Shown one piece after another: positions 7,293-16,200 of a stretch of DNA of 64,000 nucleotides. The notes below the pieces were generated by a model. It worked only from the letters and a program-made list of their open reading frames with translations, was not told the DNA's origin and did no database searches. The position numbers were made by a program, and so were the translations under genes. The stretch spans positions 3,100,001 through 3,164,000 of the forward strand of contig NZ_AP024546.1 of assembly GCF_018406645.1 (NCBI RefSeq), written 5' to 3'. The DNA comes from Lysobacter helvus (GTDB taxonomy: Bacteria > Pseudomonadota > Gammaproteobacteria > Xanthomonadales > Xanthomonadaceae). Each line of letters opens with the position of its first letter. Position 1 is the stretch's first letter.

Positions 7293-9673
7293 CAGGCCTC
7301 CACGTCCGTCAATGCCGCACGTTGCTTCGCGACGAACGCATCGAATGCATCCTCCGCCAGCGGCCGCGCGACGAAGTAGCCCTGCGCGTGATCGCAGCCG
7401 AGGTCGCGCAGCGCATCGAGCGCGCGCGGATCCTCCACGCCCTCGGCTGTCACGCGATACCCGAGGTGATGGCCGAGGTCGATGATCGAACGCACGATCG
7501 CGCGGTCTTCCGGCGACTGGCCCAGGTGCGCGATGAAGGTGCGGTCGATCTTCAGTTCGCGCACCGGCAGCTTGCGCAGGTACGCGAACGACGACTGGCC
7601 GACGCCGAAGTCGTCGATCGCCAATTCGATGCCCTGGTCGGCGAGGCGGCGCAGCACCGCGATCGCGGTGTCGGGCTTGCCCATGATCGCGCTCTCGGTG
7701 ATCTCCAGCACGATGCGCTGCGGCGACACGCCATGCGCCGACAACAGCCCGGCGACGCGGCGCGGCAGGTCGACGTCGTCGAGATCGCGCGCGGACACGT
7801 TCAGCGCCAGGCGCAGGTCGCGGCCCTGCGATTGCCAGCGTCCCGCCTGTTCGATGCCCGCCGCCAGAACCCAGCGCGTGAGGCGGCGGATGTTGCCGGT
7901 TTCCTCGGCGAGCGCGATGAACGCTTCGGGCGCCAGCGGGCCTGCGACCGGATGGCGCCAGCGCAACAGGCCTTCGGCGCCGTCGATGCGGCCGCTCGGC
8001 AGGTGCAGTTTCGGTTGGTACACGAGTGCCAGGCCCGTGTCGTCGCCCTGTTTTTCGAGCGCATGGCGCAGGTCGCCCATCAGCGACAGGCGTGCAGGGC
8101 GATGCGGGTCGGTCGCCGGATCGTAGACCGCGACGGGCTCTTCGCTGCCCAGCGCCGCGAGCAACGCGACTTCCGCGCGCCGCAGCAAGGTGATCGCTTC
8201 GGCGCCATGCATCGGCGACAGCGCGATGCCGACCGCGGGCGCGAGGTCGAGCGTGAATTCCGCTTCGCGATAGGGCTCGGACAACACTTCGACGAACCGC
8301 AGCGCGATGCGCGCCGCTTCGCCGCGCGTGGCCGCGGGCAGGAACACCGAGAACTCGCTGTCGGTCGCGCGCGCGACGAGGCCCTCGCCCGCGTTCGGCA
8401 ACAACCGTGCGGCCGCATCGCGCATCAGGCGGTCGCTGACGACGTGCCCCATCGTGTTGATGATCTCCGGCAGGCGTGCGAGGCCGATCATCAGCAGCGC
8501 CGAACGCGCACCGGCGCCGGCATCGAGCGTGCGCTGGATGGCGGCTTCGGCGGCCACGCGGTTCGGCAAGCCGGTGACCAGGTCGTGCCCGGCCTGGTGG
8601 CGGATGTGCGCTTCGCGTTCGCGCACCGCGTGCACCATGTGGGCGAACGCACCGGCGAGCTGGCCGATTTCGTCGCGGCGTTCCTGCATCGGCGGCAAGG
8701 TGTCGTCGCCGGCGGCCACGCGGCGCGCGGCATCGGCGAGCGCTTCCACCGGGCGCGACACGCCGCGCGCGATCAGCCACGCGCCAAACAATCCGACCAG
8801 CAACCCGAACCCGAGCAACCCTGCCCACGCCGCACCGACCGAACGATACGGCTGCAGCGCCGCGTCGACGGAATAGCCCAGCACCGCCGCGACGGGCGCG
8901 CTCTGTTTCGAATGCGACAACCACACGGCCTGCGCCACGTATTCGCGGCCGTCGACGTCGACGACTTCCGGGCGCGTCGGCAACGTCGCGCGTTGCCCGC
9001 CCAAGACCGGCGACAGGAACACGCCCTGCCCCGCGTTCGCATCGCCATCGGCGGCGCCGCGCGCCAGCACGCGCCACCCGCCGCCCGGCGCGGGCGAGGC
9101 GAGTTCGATGCGTTTCGGCAACGCCGATTGCCGCTGCAACCGCGTGAGCAACGAATCATCGACCGGGATCGCCGCCGCGATGAACCCGATCAGGTCCGGC
9201 GCCGACACCGGCACCACGACCACCCAGTACGCGCGCCCGTCCCACGCGGCGATGGCGGACGCGGGCTGCTCCGGCGCGCGCGCGACGAGATCGGTGAACG
9301 GGAAACGCGCGCCGGCCGCGATCTTCCCGGCGGTGTCGTCTTCCACGCGCCCGTCGACATCGAGCAGCAGCATGCGCGTCGCGCCGACGCGCCGTCCGTG
9401 GTTGCGCAGGGCGGAGAGCACGGTGGCGTTGTCGCGTTGCGCGATCGCCGAACGCAGCGCGAAGTCCAGCGCGAGCACCTGCACGCTCGACGCAACGCGC
9501 CCCGACAGGTCATCGAGCTGTCGTGCGAACGCCCCCGCCGCGACATCGAGCTGCCGCTGCCCTTCGCCGATCAGCTCGCTGCGCGTGACGCGATACACCA
9601 GCACCGCCGTGAGTCCCTGCACCACCACCAGGGTGATGACGAAGAAGGACGCGAGGCGGAAGCGGAAGCCCAT
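7292..9673 (-). CDS. Membrane-bound GGDEF/EAL protein (degenerate GGDEF, apparently intact EAL phosphodiesterase)
   Basis: 793 residues. A transmembrane helix (about 7-27) and a second (about 283-305) enclose a periplasmic sensor region, followed by HAMP (about 305-355), GGDEF-like (about 370-515) and EAL (about 535-785) domains. The GGDEF signature is replaced by TDSEF (437-441), so cyclase activity is unlikely. The EAL domain reads EGL at 567-569 but retains the metal and catalytic set: NVSA Asn, EITES Glu, IDDFG Asp pair, LKIDR Lys, AEGVED Glu and QGY Gln. A c-di-GMP phosphodiesterase gated by the periplasm is the likely role. It starts 3 bases after the cupredoxin gene and overlaps the barrel gene, so all three should be co-expressed. 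Confidence 0.88.
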   Translation of the reverse strand: MGFRFRLASFFVITLVVVQGLTAVLVYRVTRSELIGEGQRQLDVAAGAFARQLDDLSGRVASSVQVLALDFALRSAIAQRDNATVLSALRNHGRRVGATRMLLLDVDGRVEDDTAGKIAAGARFPFTDLVARAPEQPASAIAAWDGRAYWVVVVPVSAPDLIGFIAAAIPVDDSLLTRLQRQSALPKRIELASPAPGGGWRVLARGAADGDANAGQGVFLSPVLGGQRATLPTRPEVVDVDGREYVAQAVWLSHSKQSAPVAAVLGYSVDAALQPYRSVGAAWAGLLGFGLLVGLFGAWLIARGVSRPVEALADAARRVAAGDDTLPPMQERRDEIGQLAGAFAHMVHAVREREAHIRHQAGHDLVTGLPNRVAAEAAIQRTLDAGAGARSALLMIGLARLPEIINTMGHVVSDRLMRDAAARLLPNAGEGLVARATDSEFSVFLPAATRGEAARIALRFVEVLSEPYREAEFTLDLAPAVGIALSPMHGAEAITLLRRAEVALLAALGSEEPVAVYDPATDPHRPARLSLMGDLRHALEKQGDDTGLALVYQPKLHLPSGRIDGAEGLLRWRHPVAGPLAPEAFIALAEETGNIRRLTRWVLAAGIEQAGRWQSQGRDLRLALNVSARDLDDVDLPRRVAGLLSAHGVSPQRIVLEITESAIMGKPDTAIAVLRRLADQGIELAIDDFGVGQSSFAYLRKLPVRELKIDRTFIAHLGQSPEDRAIVRSIIDLGHHLGYRVTAEGVEDPRALDALRDLGCDHAQGYFVARPLAEDAFDAFVAKQRAALTDVEA

Positions 9674-9676
9674 GGG

Positions 9677-10327
9677 TCAGTAGTGCGTGTGTTCGCGGTC
9701 GAACTGGCGGCGCGGATCGGGCCGCAGCGTGAGCGGGAACGCGAGCGACTGCGCTTCGCCGCCGGCGATCGTGACCGCTTTCTGGCGCAGGTCGGGCCGG
9801 CCCGGCGGCAGCCGCGGCTGCCACACGCGCACGTCGTAGGTGCCGGCGGGCAGCGCGTCGAACGCCACGCGCCCGCGCGCATCGGTGCGCGCCGCGAACG
9901 GCGCATCGGTGACGTAGAGGTAACTGATCATCCCGTCGTGGATGTTGCAGCCCACCGCGACGATGCCCGTCTTGTCGAACACCAGCGGCGTCGACCGCGC
10001 GCCCGGCACGACGACGAACTCGAAGGCCTTCACCGGCGAGAACGAATACACGTGGTGCTGCGTGGCGTCGCTGTTGTGGAAGACGACGCTGTCGCCCGGC
10101 CGCAGCACTTCGACGAAGGGCATGAAGGTCAGCGACTTCTGGTCGATGGTGCGGGTGGCGGGTGCCGTGCGGACGGCCGGCGCGGCGGGGCCGATCACGG
10201 TCACGACCGCATCGGCGACCGGTCGGCCGGCCTGGTCGGTGACCGCCACGGACAACGTGCCGGCCCGCGCGAGCGGTGCCAGCGCGAGCCATGCGGCCGC
10301 GAGCACGAGTCCTCCCAATCGCCGCAT
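9677..10327 (-). CDS. Periplasmic cupredoxin-like ('methylamine utilization'-type) protein
   Basis: 216-residue exported protein with a signal peptide (residues 1-22, cleaved after ARA). An N-terminal beta-rich region is followed by a plastocyanin-like fold with a full type-1 copper ligand set: HHVYSF (His91/92) and GCNIHDGM (Cys127, His130, Met133). A C-terminal carboxypeptidase-regulatory-like region (ARGRVAFDALPAGTYDVRVW) follows. Databases often call such proteins methylamine utilization proteins, but no methylamine dehydrogenase genes are present, so that name is probably misleading. As first gene of the operon with the GGDEF/EAL sensor and barrel, it may present copper or redox state to the sensor; that is inference. 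Confidence 0.82.
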   Translation of the reverse strand: MRRLGGLVLAAAWLALAPLARAGTLSVAVTDQAGRPVADAVVTVIGPAAPAVRTAPATRTIDQKSLTFMPFVEVLRPGDSVVFHNSDATQHHVYSFSPVKAFEFVVVPGARSTPLVFDKTGIVAVGCNIHDGMISYLYVTDAPFAARTDARGRVAFDALPAGTYDVRVWQPRLPPGRPDLRQKAVTIAGGEAQSLAFPLTLRPDPRRQFDREHTHY

Positions 10328-10450
10328 GCCGCTCCCCCGTGGCGTCGATGCAGGTTCCCCGGGCGGAGCGTATCACCGGGTTGCGCAGGGATGGCAAGGG
10401 GCCCCGCGCGATGACGGGCGGCGGCTGGACCGGTCAGGCCGGCGGCGCGG

Positions 10451-11362
10451 TCAGGATTCGTTCGACACGCCGTGCGGCACGTGCCCCGCCGCCACGATGT
10501 GCTTCCGCGCCGAGTCGATGTTGTGCGAGGAGTCGTCGAAGAAGATGTCGGCGCCGAAGGTCTCGAGGAACGGACCCTTCGGCCGCCCGCCGAGGAACAG
10601 CGCTTCGTCCAGCCGCACGTCCCACTCGCGCAGCGTGCGGATCACGCGTTCGTGCGCCGGGGCGCTGCGCGCGGTGACCAGCGCGGTGCGGATCGGCGCG
10701 TCCTCGCCGACGGGGAACGCGGCCTGCAAGCGATGCAGCGCATCCAGGAACCCGCGGAACGGGCCGCCCGACAGGGGCTCGCGCGCGTTCGCGGTTTCGT
10801 GGTCGTGGAAGGCCGCCAGGCCTTGTTCCTGCGACAGGCGCTCGCCTTCGTCGCCGAAGATCACCGCGTCGCCGTCGAAGGCGATGCGCAACTGGTCGTG
10901 CTGCTGCGCCGGTGCGTGCGCGGGCAGGATCGTCGCGGCGGCCACGCCGTGTTCGAGCGCGCGGCGCACGGATTCGGGATTGGCCGACAGGAACAGGTGC
11001 GCGCCGAACGGGCGGATGTACGGCCACGTCGGCGCGCCGGAAGTGAAGGTCGCGCGCGAGATCGCGAGCTTGTGGTGGTGGATCGAATTGAAGATGCGCA
11101 GGCCGGTATCGGACGAATTGCGCGAGAGCAGGATCACCTCGACGCGCGGCGTGTCTTCCGGGGTGCCTGCGTTGAGCGCCAGCAGCTTGCGCACCAGCGG
11201 GAAGGCGATGCCGGGCGCGAGCGGTGCGTCTTCGTTCTCGCGCTGGTGCGCCTGGTAGGCGTCCACGCCTTCGCGCTCGTACAGGTCGTGGCTGTGCTCG
11301 AGGTTGAACAGCGCGCGCGAGGTGATCGCGACGGTCAGCGGCGGATGGACGACGTCCCCCAT
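10451..11362 (-). CDS. 5'-nucleotidase (cytosolic 5'-nucleotidase I family)
   Basis: 303-residue protein of the family related to eukaryotic cytosolic 5'-nucleotidase I (PF06189), which dephosphorylates nucleoside monophosphates. Visible marks: LTVAITSRALFNLEHSHDLYE at the N-terminus, VILLSRNSSDTGLRIFNSI, the haloacid-dehalogenase-like metal motif AFDGDAVIFGDEGE (FDGD at 162-165) and ETFGADIFFDDS near the C-terminus. Length fits bacterial members. It ends 123 bases after the cupredoxin gene start, and its start is adjacent to the stop of nadK (same strand), so nadK and this gene probably form an operon linking NADP and nucleotide metabolism. Confidence 0.87.
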   Translation of the reverse strand: MGDVVHPPLTVAITSRALFNLEHSHDLYEREGVDAYQAHQRENEDAPLAPGIAFPLVRKLLALNAGTPEDTPRVEVILLSRNSSDTGLRIFNSIHHHKLAISRATFTSGAPTWPYIRPFGAHLFLSANPESVRRALEHGVAAATILPAHAPAQQHDQLRIAFDGDAVIFGDEGERLSQEQGLAAFHDHETANAREPLSGGPFRGFLDALHRLQAAFPVGEDAPIRTALVTARSAPAHERVIRTLREWDVRLDEALFLGGRPKGPFLETFGADIFFDDSSHNIDSARKHIVAAGHVPHGVSNES

Positions 11363-11363
11363 G

Positions 11364-12146
11364 TCACACCACGAACTGTTCGCTGAGGATCCGTTCTTCC
11401 AGGTTGTGCTCCGGGTCGAACAGCAGCGTGACCGTGCGTTCGCTGGATTCGCGGATGCTCACTTCGACGACGTCGCGCACTTCGTGCGAATCGGCGGTGA
11501 CGCTGACGGGGCGCTTGTACGGATCGAGCACGCGGAAGCGCACTTCGGTGTCGGCCTTCAGCAGTGCACCGCGCCAGCGCCGCGGGCGGAACGGTGCGAT
11601 CGGCGTCAGCGCGATCACGCCCGAGCCCAGCGGCAGGATCGGGCCGTGCGCGGAATAGTTGTAGGCGGTGCTGCCCGCCGCGGTGGCGACCAGCACGCCG
11701 TCGCACACCAGTTCGTCCAGGCGCGGCTTGCCGTTGAGCACGATGGCCAGGTGCGCCGCCTGGCGCGTCTGGCGCAGCAGCGAGACTTCGTTGTACGCCA
11801 GCGAGCCGACGCTGGTGCCGGATTCGGTCTGCGCCAGCATTTCCAGCGGGCGCAGCACGGCAGGTTCGGCCGCGGCGATGCGCGCAAGCAACGCATCGCC
11901 GGACGAGGCGTCCTCGCGATGGTGGTTCATCAGGAACCCGAGCGTGCCCAGCTTCATGCCGAACACGGGCTTGCCGAGCCCGCCGTGGCGATGCAGCGTC
12001 TGCAGCATGAATCCGTCTCCGCCGAGCGGCACGAGCACGTCGGCGTCTTCCGGTGCGTGCTGCCCATGCAGCGCGACGAGCGCATCGAGCGATCGCTGCG
12101 CTTCGTCGGCGGGACTGGCGAGGAATGCGAGGCGGGGTCCGGTCAT
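11364..12146 (-). CDS. nadK: NAD kinase
   Basis: ATP-NAD kinase making NADP. The 260-residue product carries the family [11 protein letters not shown] motif (GGDG at 42-45), the conserved [14 protein letters not shown] block, the NE motif in [10 protein letters not shown], and [21 protein letters not shown] that binds NAD. The ATG at 12146 gives the usual length; the frame runs open upstream into the transporter gene but without homologous sequence. It ends one base before the nucleotidase gene begins. Short bacterial NadKs of this type are normal in Xanthomonadaceae. Confidence 0.94.
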   Translation of the reverse strand: MTGPRLAFLASPADEAQRSLDALVALHGQHAPEDADVLVPLGGDGFMLQTLHRHGGLGKPVFGMKLGTLGFLMNHHREDASSGDALLARIAAAEPAVLRPLEMLAQTESGTSVGSLAYNEVSLLRQTRQAAHLAIVLNGKPRLDELVCDGVLVATAAGSTAYNYSAHGPILPLGSGVIALTPIAPFRPRRWRGALLKADTEVRFRVLDPYKRPVSVTADSHEVRDVVEVSIRESSERTVTLLFDPEHNLEERILSEQFVV

Positions 12147-12178
12147 GCGGGCGAGGATAACCCTTCCCGCCCGCCCGA

Positions 12179-13051
12179 TCATGCAGGCTGCCGGAGGCGT
12201 CCCGCCAGCAGGAACAGCGCGATGCCGACCAACACCACGCCGACGGCGCACCACGTTGCAGGCGAAAGATGCTCGTCGAACACCCACCACGACGTCACCA
12301 GCCCCGAGACGGGCACGAGCAACGACAACGGCGCCACCGTGGCCGCCGGATAGCGCTTCATCAGCGTGTTCCAGACCCAGTAGCCGAACAACGTCGTGAC
12401 CCACGCCTGGAACAGCACCGAGAAGATCGCGCGGCCGTCCAGGCGATCGCCGAGCGCGACGAATGGCGCGGAACCCTGCGACCACCAGGCAAGTACCAGC
12501 AGGGCGGGTGCGGAGAACACGCTCGACCACGCAACAAACGCCAGCATGTCGGCGGGCCGATGGCGTTTCACCAGCAGGTTGCACAGGCTCCAGCACACCG
12601 CGGCGAACAGCACGAGTGCAATCCCGACGCGGGTCCCGGACGCCTCCGTGCTGGCGATCATCGCGCTCAGCCCCGTCGTCGCGACCACCATCCCTGCCCA
12701 TTGCCAGCGTCCCAGCCGCTCGCGGAAGACCCATGCACTCAGCACGATCGTGAAGAAGGCACTGAATTGCAGGACGAGGGACGACAGCCCCGGCGACATG
12801 CCCTGCGCCATCGCAACGTTGACCACCCACCACAGGCCGACGCCGAACAGCAGGCCGTAGGCCGCCAACACCGGCAATCCAATGTTGGCGGGCCGACGAA
12901 CGAAGAGCACCAGCGGCAACGCGGTGAACGTGAATCGCAACGCCGCGAGCAGGAATGGGTCGAGGGACTGCAAGCCCACGCCGATGACGGAAAAGTTGCT
13001 GCCCCAGAGGATCGTGACGAGGATGCCCAGGGCGCGATCGATGGGCTTCAT
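12179..13051 (-). CDS. EamA/DMT-family transporter
   Basis: 290-residue integral membrane protein with about ten hydrophobic segments in two EamA repeats ([14 protein letters not shown] at the start of repeat one; the second repeat begins near [17 protein letters not shown]). The WGSNF motif and a short basic C-terminus are typical of drug/metabolite exporters; RhaT/YdcZ/YedA-like members export amino acids or metabolites. Substrate cannot be read from sequence. ATG 13051 is preferred over a TTG four codons upstream. It lies 32 bases upstream of nadK on the same strand. Its upstream region carries unusual palindromes (13079-13111). Confidence 0.88.
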   Translation of the reverse strand: MKPIDRALGILVTILWGSNFSVIGVGLQSLDPFLLAALRFTFTALPLVLFVRRPANIGLPVLAAYGLLFGVGLWWVVNVAMAQGMSPGLSSLVLQFSAFFTIVLSAWVFRERLGRWQWAGMVVATTGLSAMIASTEASGTRVGIALVLFAAVCWSLCNLLVKRHRPADMLAFVAWSSVFSAPALLVLAWWSQGSAPFVALGDRLDGRAIFSVLFQAWVTTLFGYWVWNTLMKRYPAATVAPLSLLVPVSGLVTSWWVFDEHLSPATWCAVGVVLVGIALFLLAGRLRQPA

Positions 13052-13084
13052 CTCGCGCGGCAACTTTTCATGGGTGCGTGCACC

Positions 13085-13098
13085 GTTTTACGTAACAC
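13085..13098. promoter_or_regulatory. Near-perfect 14-bp palindrome GTnTTACGTAAnAC upstream of the EamA gene
   Basis: A TTACGTAA core (13088-13095) extends to 12 of 14 symmetric positions, lying 34 bases before the EamA start. A second, differently centred inverted repeat, TGCACCG (13079-13085) with CGGTGCA (13105-13111), overlaps it. Such nested symmetry in a short intergenic region suggests an operator for the transporter. The regulator is unknown and no convincing -10/-35 pair is seen. Confidence 0.4.
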
Positions 13099-13202
13099 TC
13101 GGAGCGGTGCATGTTCTGCCGCGACGTCGCGGCTCGTACAGGGCCGAATCCAGAAATGCGACGCATCCACTGCGCATTTGGCGAATTCTTATCTTGGAGG
13201 AA

Positions 13203-13225
13203 GCGACGGGCGTTGCGCCCGTCGC
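13203..13225 (-). terminator. Perfect 10-bp hairpin after NAD-glutamate dehydrogenase
   Basis: GCGACGGGCG and CGCCCGTCGC flank a TTG loop, 12 bases after the stop codon of the glutamate dehydrogenase gene. There is only a weak T-rich tail (TTCCTCC) on the minus strand, so it may be an imperfect intrinsic terminator or an mRNA-end stabiliser. Confidence 0.55.
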
Positions 13226-13237
13226 CCCGTGTTGCCA

Positions 13238-16200
13238 TCAGCCGCGCGAAGCCAGCTGCTGCAGGCGCTGCACCGCGACCGAGGCGGTCGGATAGTCCAG
13301 CGTCTTCTGCGCCGCGAGCTCGTTGAGCATCGACAGGGTGAAGCGCAGCGAGGCGTCGTCGCGCTCCAGCCAGTGGCGCACCTTCGCATCCGGCGTCGCG
13401 CCCGGCATCGTCAGCACCTGGCCGACGAGGATGCGCTGCTGCTGGCCCAGTTCCTCGCGCAGCACGCCGCGCGCCACCGCATGCCAGCGGCCATCGACGG
13501 TGAGCGCATCGATCTGCTGCAACAGCCACGGCAGGCGCAGCGCGTCGCCGAGGCGGAAGTGCACCTTCGCCACGTCCACCGGCTTGAGCTTGCGCTCGCG
13601 CGCCAGTTCGATGATGTCGGGCGTGGGTTCCAGGTACGGCAGCGCGGCCAGCTGGTCGGCGAGCGCGGCCGGCAAGCCCTTCGCCTGCCATTCCAGGATG
13701 CTCGCCTCGTACGCGGGACGCTGCGGATCCGGGAGGATGCGCTCGCCCGCGCGGATGTCGCGCACGCCGTCGTGGTAGCGGCCCACCGCGGTCGCGATGT
13801 CCGGGATCGCACCGGGGCGCGAGAGCAGCCAGCGCGTGAACGCGCGTTGCAGGTTCCAGATCACCTGCAGCGCATCGACCTGCACCGACTCCGGCACCTT
13901 GCCGCCGAGCGCATCGATCTGCGCCCACATCTCGCGCGCATCCAGCGCTTCGCGCGTGATGGTGAAGGCCTTGGCGATCTCCGCCGGCGAACGCCCGCTG
14001 TCTTCCTGCATGCGCAGGGTGAACGTGGCGCCCATGCGGTTGACCATCGAGTTGGTCACCGCGGTGGCGATGATCTCGCGCTTCAGGCGATGGTCTTCCA
14101 TGCCCTTGGCGTACTTGTCCTGCAGGGGCTTCGGGAAGTAACGCACCAGTTCCTTCGACAGGTACGCGTCTTCCGGCACGTCGGAGTTGAGCAGCTGCGG
14201 ATACAGCACGAGCTTGGAGTACGACAGCAGCACCGCCAGCTCCGGACGCGTCAGGCCCTGGCCGCGCGCCTTGCGCTCGGCGATCTCCTTGTCGGTCGGC
14301 AGGAACTCGATCTGGCGATCCAGCAGGCCCTGCGATTCCAGCGTGCGGATGAAGTGCTGCTTGGAGCCCATGCGCGTCAGGCTCATGCGCTCCATCAGGC
14401 TGAGCGCCTGGTTCTGGCGGTAGTTGTCGTTGAGCACCAGCAGGCCGACTTCGTCGGTCATCTGCGCCAGCAACGTGTTGCGCGCCTCGTACGTGAGCTT
14501 CTTCTTCTGCACCTGCGCATTGAGCAGGATCTTGATGTTGACCTCGTGGTCGGACGTGTCCACGCCCGCCGAGTTGTCGATGAAGTCGGTGTTGAGCAGC
14601 ACGCCGTGCTGCGCCGCTTCCACGCGGCCCAGTTGCGTCATGCCCAGGTTGCCGCCCTCGCCCACCATCTTGCAGCGCAACTGTTCGCCGTTGACGCGCA
14701 GCAGGTTGTTGGCGCGGTCGCCGACGTCGGCATTGGACTCGCTCGACGCCTTGACGTAGGTGCCGATGCCGCCGTTCCACAGCAGGTCGACCGGCGCCTT
14801 GAGGATCGCCGACATCAGGTCATTCGGGCTGAGCGAAGTCGCATCGCCTTCGATGCCGAGCGCCGCGCGGATTTCCGGCGACACCGGGATCGATTTCGCG
14901 CTGCGCGGATACACGCCGCCGCCCTTGCTGATCAGCGCCTTGTCGTAGTCGTCCCAGCTCGAACGCGGGAGCTTGAACACGCGCTCGCGTTCCTTGAACG
15001 TCTTCGCCGCATCCGGATTGGGGTCCAGGAAAATGTGGCGGTGGTCGAACGCGGCCACCAGGCGGATGTGCTTCGACAGCAGCATGCCGTTGCCGAACAC
15101 GTCGCCCGACATGTCGCCGATGCCCACGCACGTGAAGTCCTGCGTCTGGCAGTCGCGGCCCATGGCGTTGAAGTGGCGCTTCACCGATTCCCACGCACCG
15201 CGCGCGGTGATGCCCATGCCCTTGTGGTCGTAACCGACCGAGCCGCCGGAGGCGAAGGCGTCGTCCAGCCAGAAGCCGTGCGCGCGCGCGATCCCGTTGG
15301 CGATGTCGGAGAACGTGGCCGTGCCCTTGTCCGCCGCGACGACCAGGTACGGATCGTCCGCATCGTGGCGCACCACGTTGTCGGGATGCAGGATCTTGCC
15401 GTCCGGCGCGAGGTTGTCGGTGACGTCCAGCAGGCCGTTGATGAAACGCTTGTAGCAGGCCTGTCCTTCGGCGAACCATGCATCGCGGTTGGTCGCCGGG
15501 TCCGGCAGTTGCTTGCAGTAGAAGCCGCCCTTCGAACCCACCGGCACGATGACGGTGTTCTTCACCATCTGCGCCTTCACCAGGCCCAGGACTTCGGTGC
15601 GGAAGTCTTCGCGGCGATCCGACCAGCGCAGGCCGCCGCGCGCCACCGGGCCGAAGCGCAGGTGGATGCCTTCCACGCGCGGGCCATAGACGAAGATCTC
15701 GCGGTACGGGCGCGGCTTCGGCAGGTCCGGCACCTGCGCCGAATCGAGCTTGAAGGCGACGTAGTCGGCCGGGCCGCCGTCCTTGCGCAGGCCGTCCTTG
15801 TACTGGATGTAGTAGCTGGTGCGCAGCGTGGCGTCGATGACGCCGATGAAGCTGCGCAGGATGCGGTCGTCGTCGAGGCTGGACACGCGGTCCATCAGAC
15901 CGATCAGCGCCGCGTGCGTGGCGTCGACCTGCTGCTCGCGCGTGCCGGCGCGGGCTTCGATCACCGGCTGCACGGCGTTGAGCGCGGCGGCGTCGTTGGC
16001 GAGCAACGCCTGCAGCTGCGCGCCGAAGCGTTCCATGCCCTGCTTGATCGCGGCCTTGGATTCCTTGCCCGTCGCCGGATCGAAGCGCGCTTCGAACAGT
16101 TCGACCAGCAGGCGCACCAGCAGCGGATAACGCGTGAACGTGGCTTCGACGTACGCCTGCGAGAACGGCACGCCGATCTGCAGCAGGTACTTCGAATAGC

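Noticed and set aside
6078-9077. One long minus-strand protein joining the barrel and part of the GGDEF/EAL gene in a different frame
   Set aside because: The conserved residues fall into two separate frames with an ATGA junction at 7292; the joined frame upstream of it is an Arg/Ala-rich shadow.
9677-10327. Methylamine utilization gene
   Set aside because: No methylamine dehydrogenase subunits are nearby; the name comes from loose similarity of the cupredoxin-like domain.
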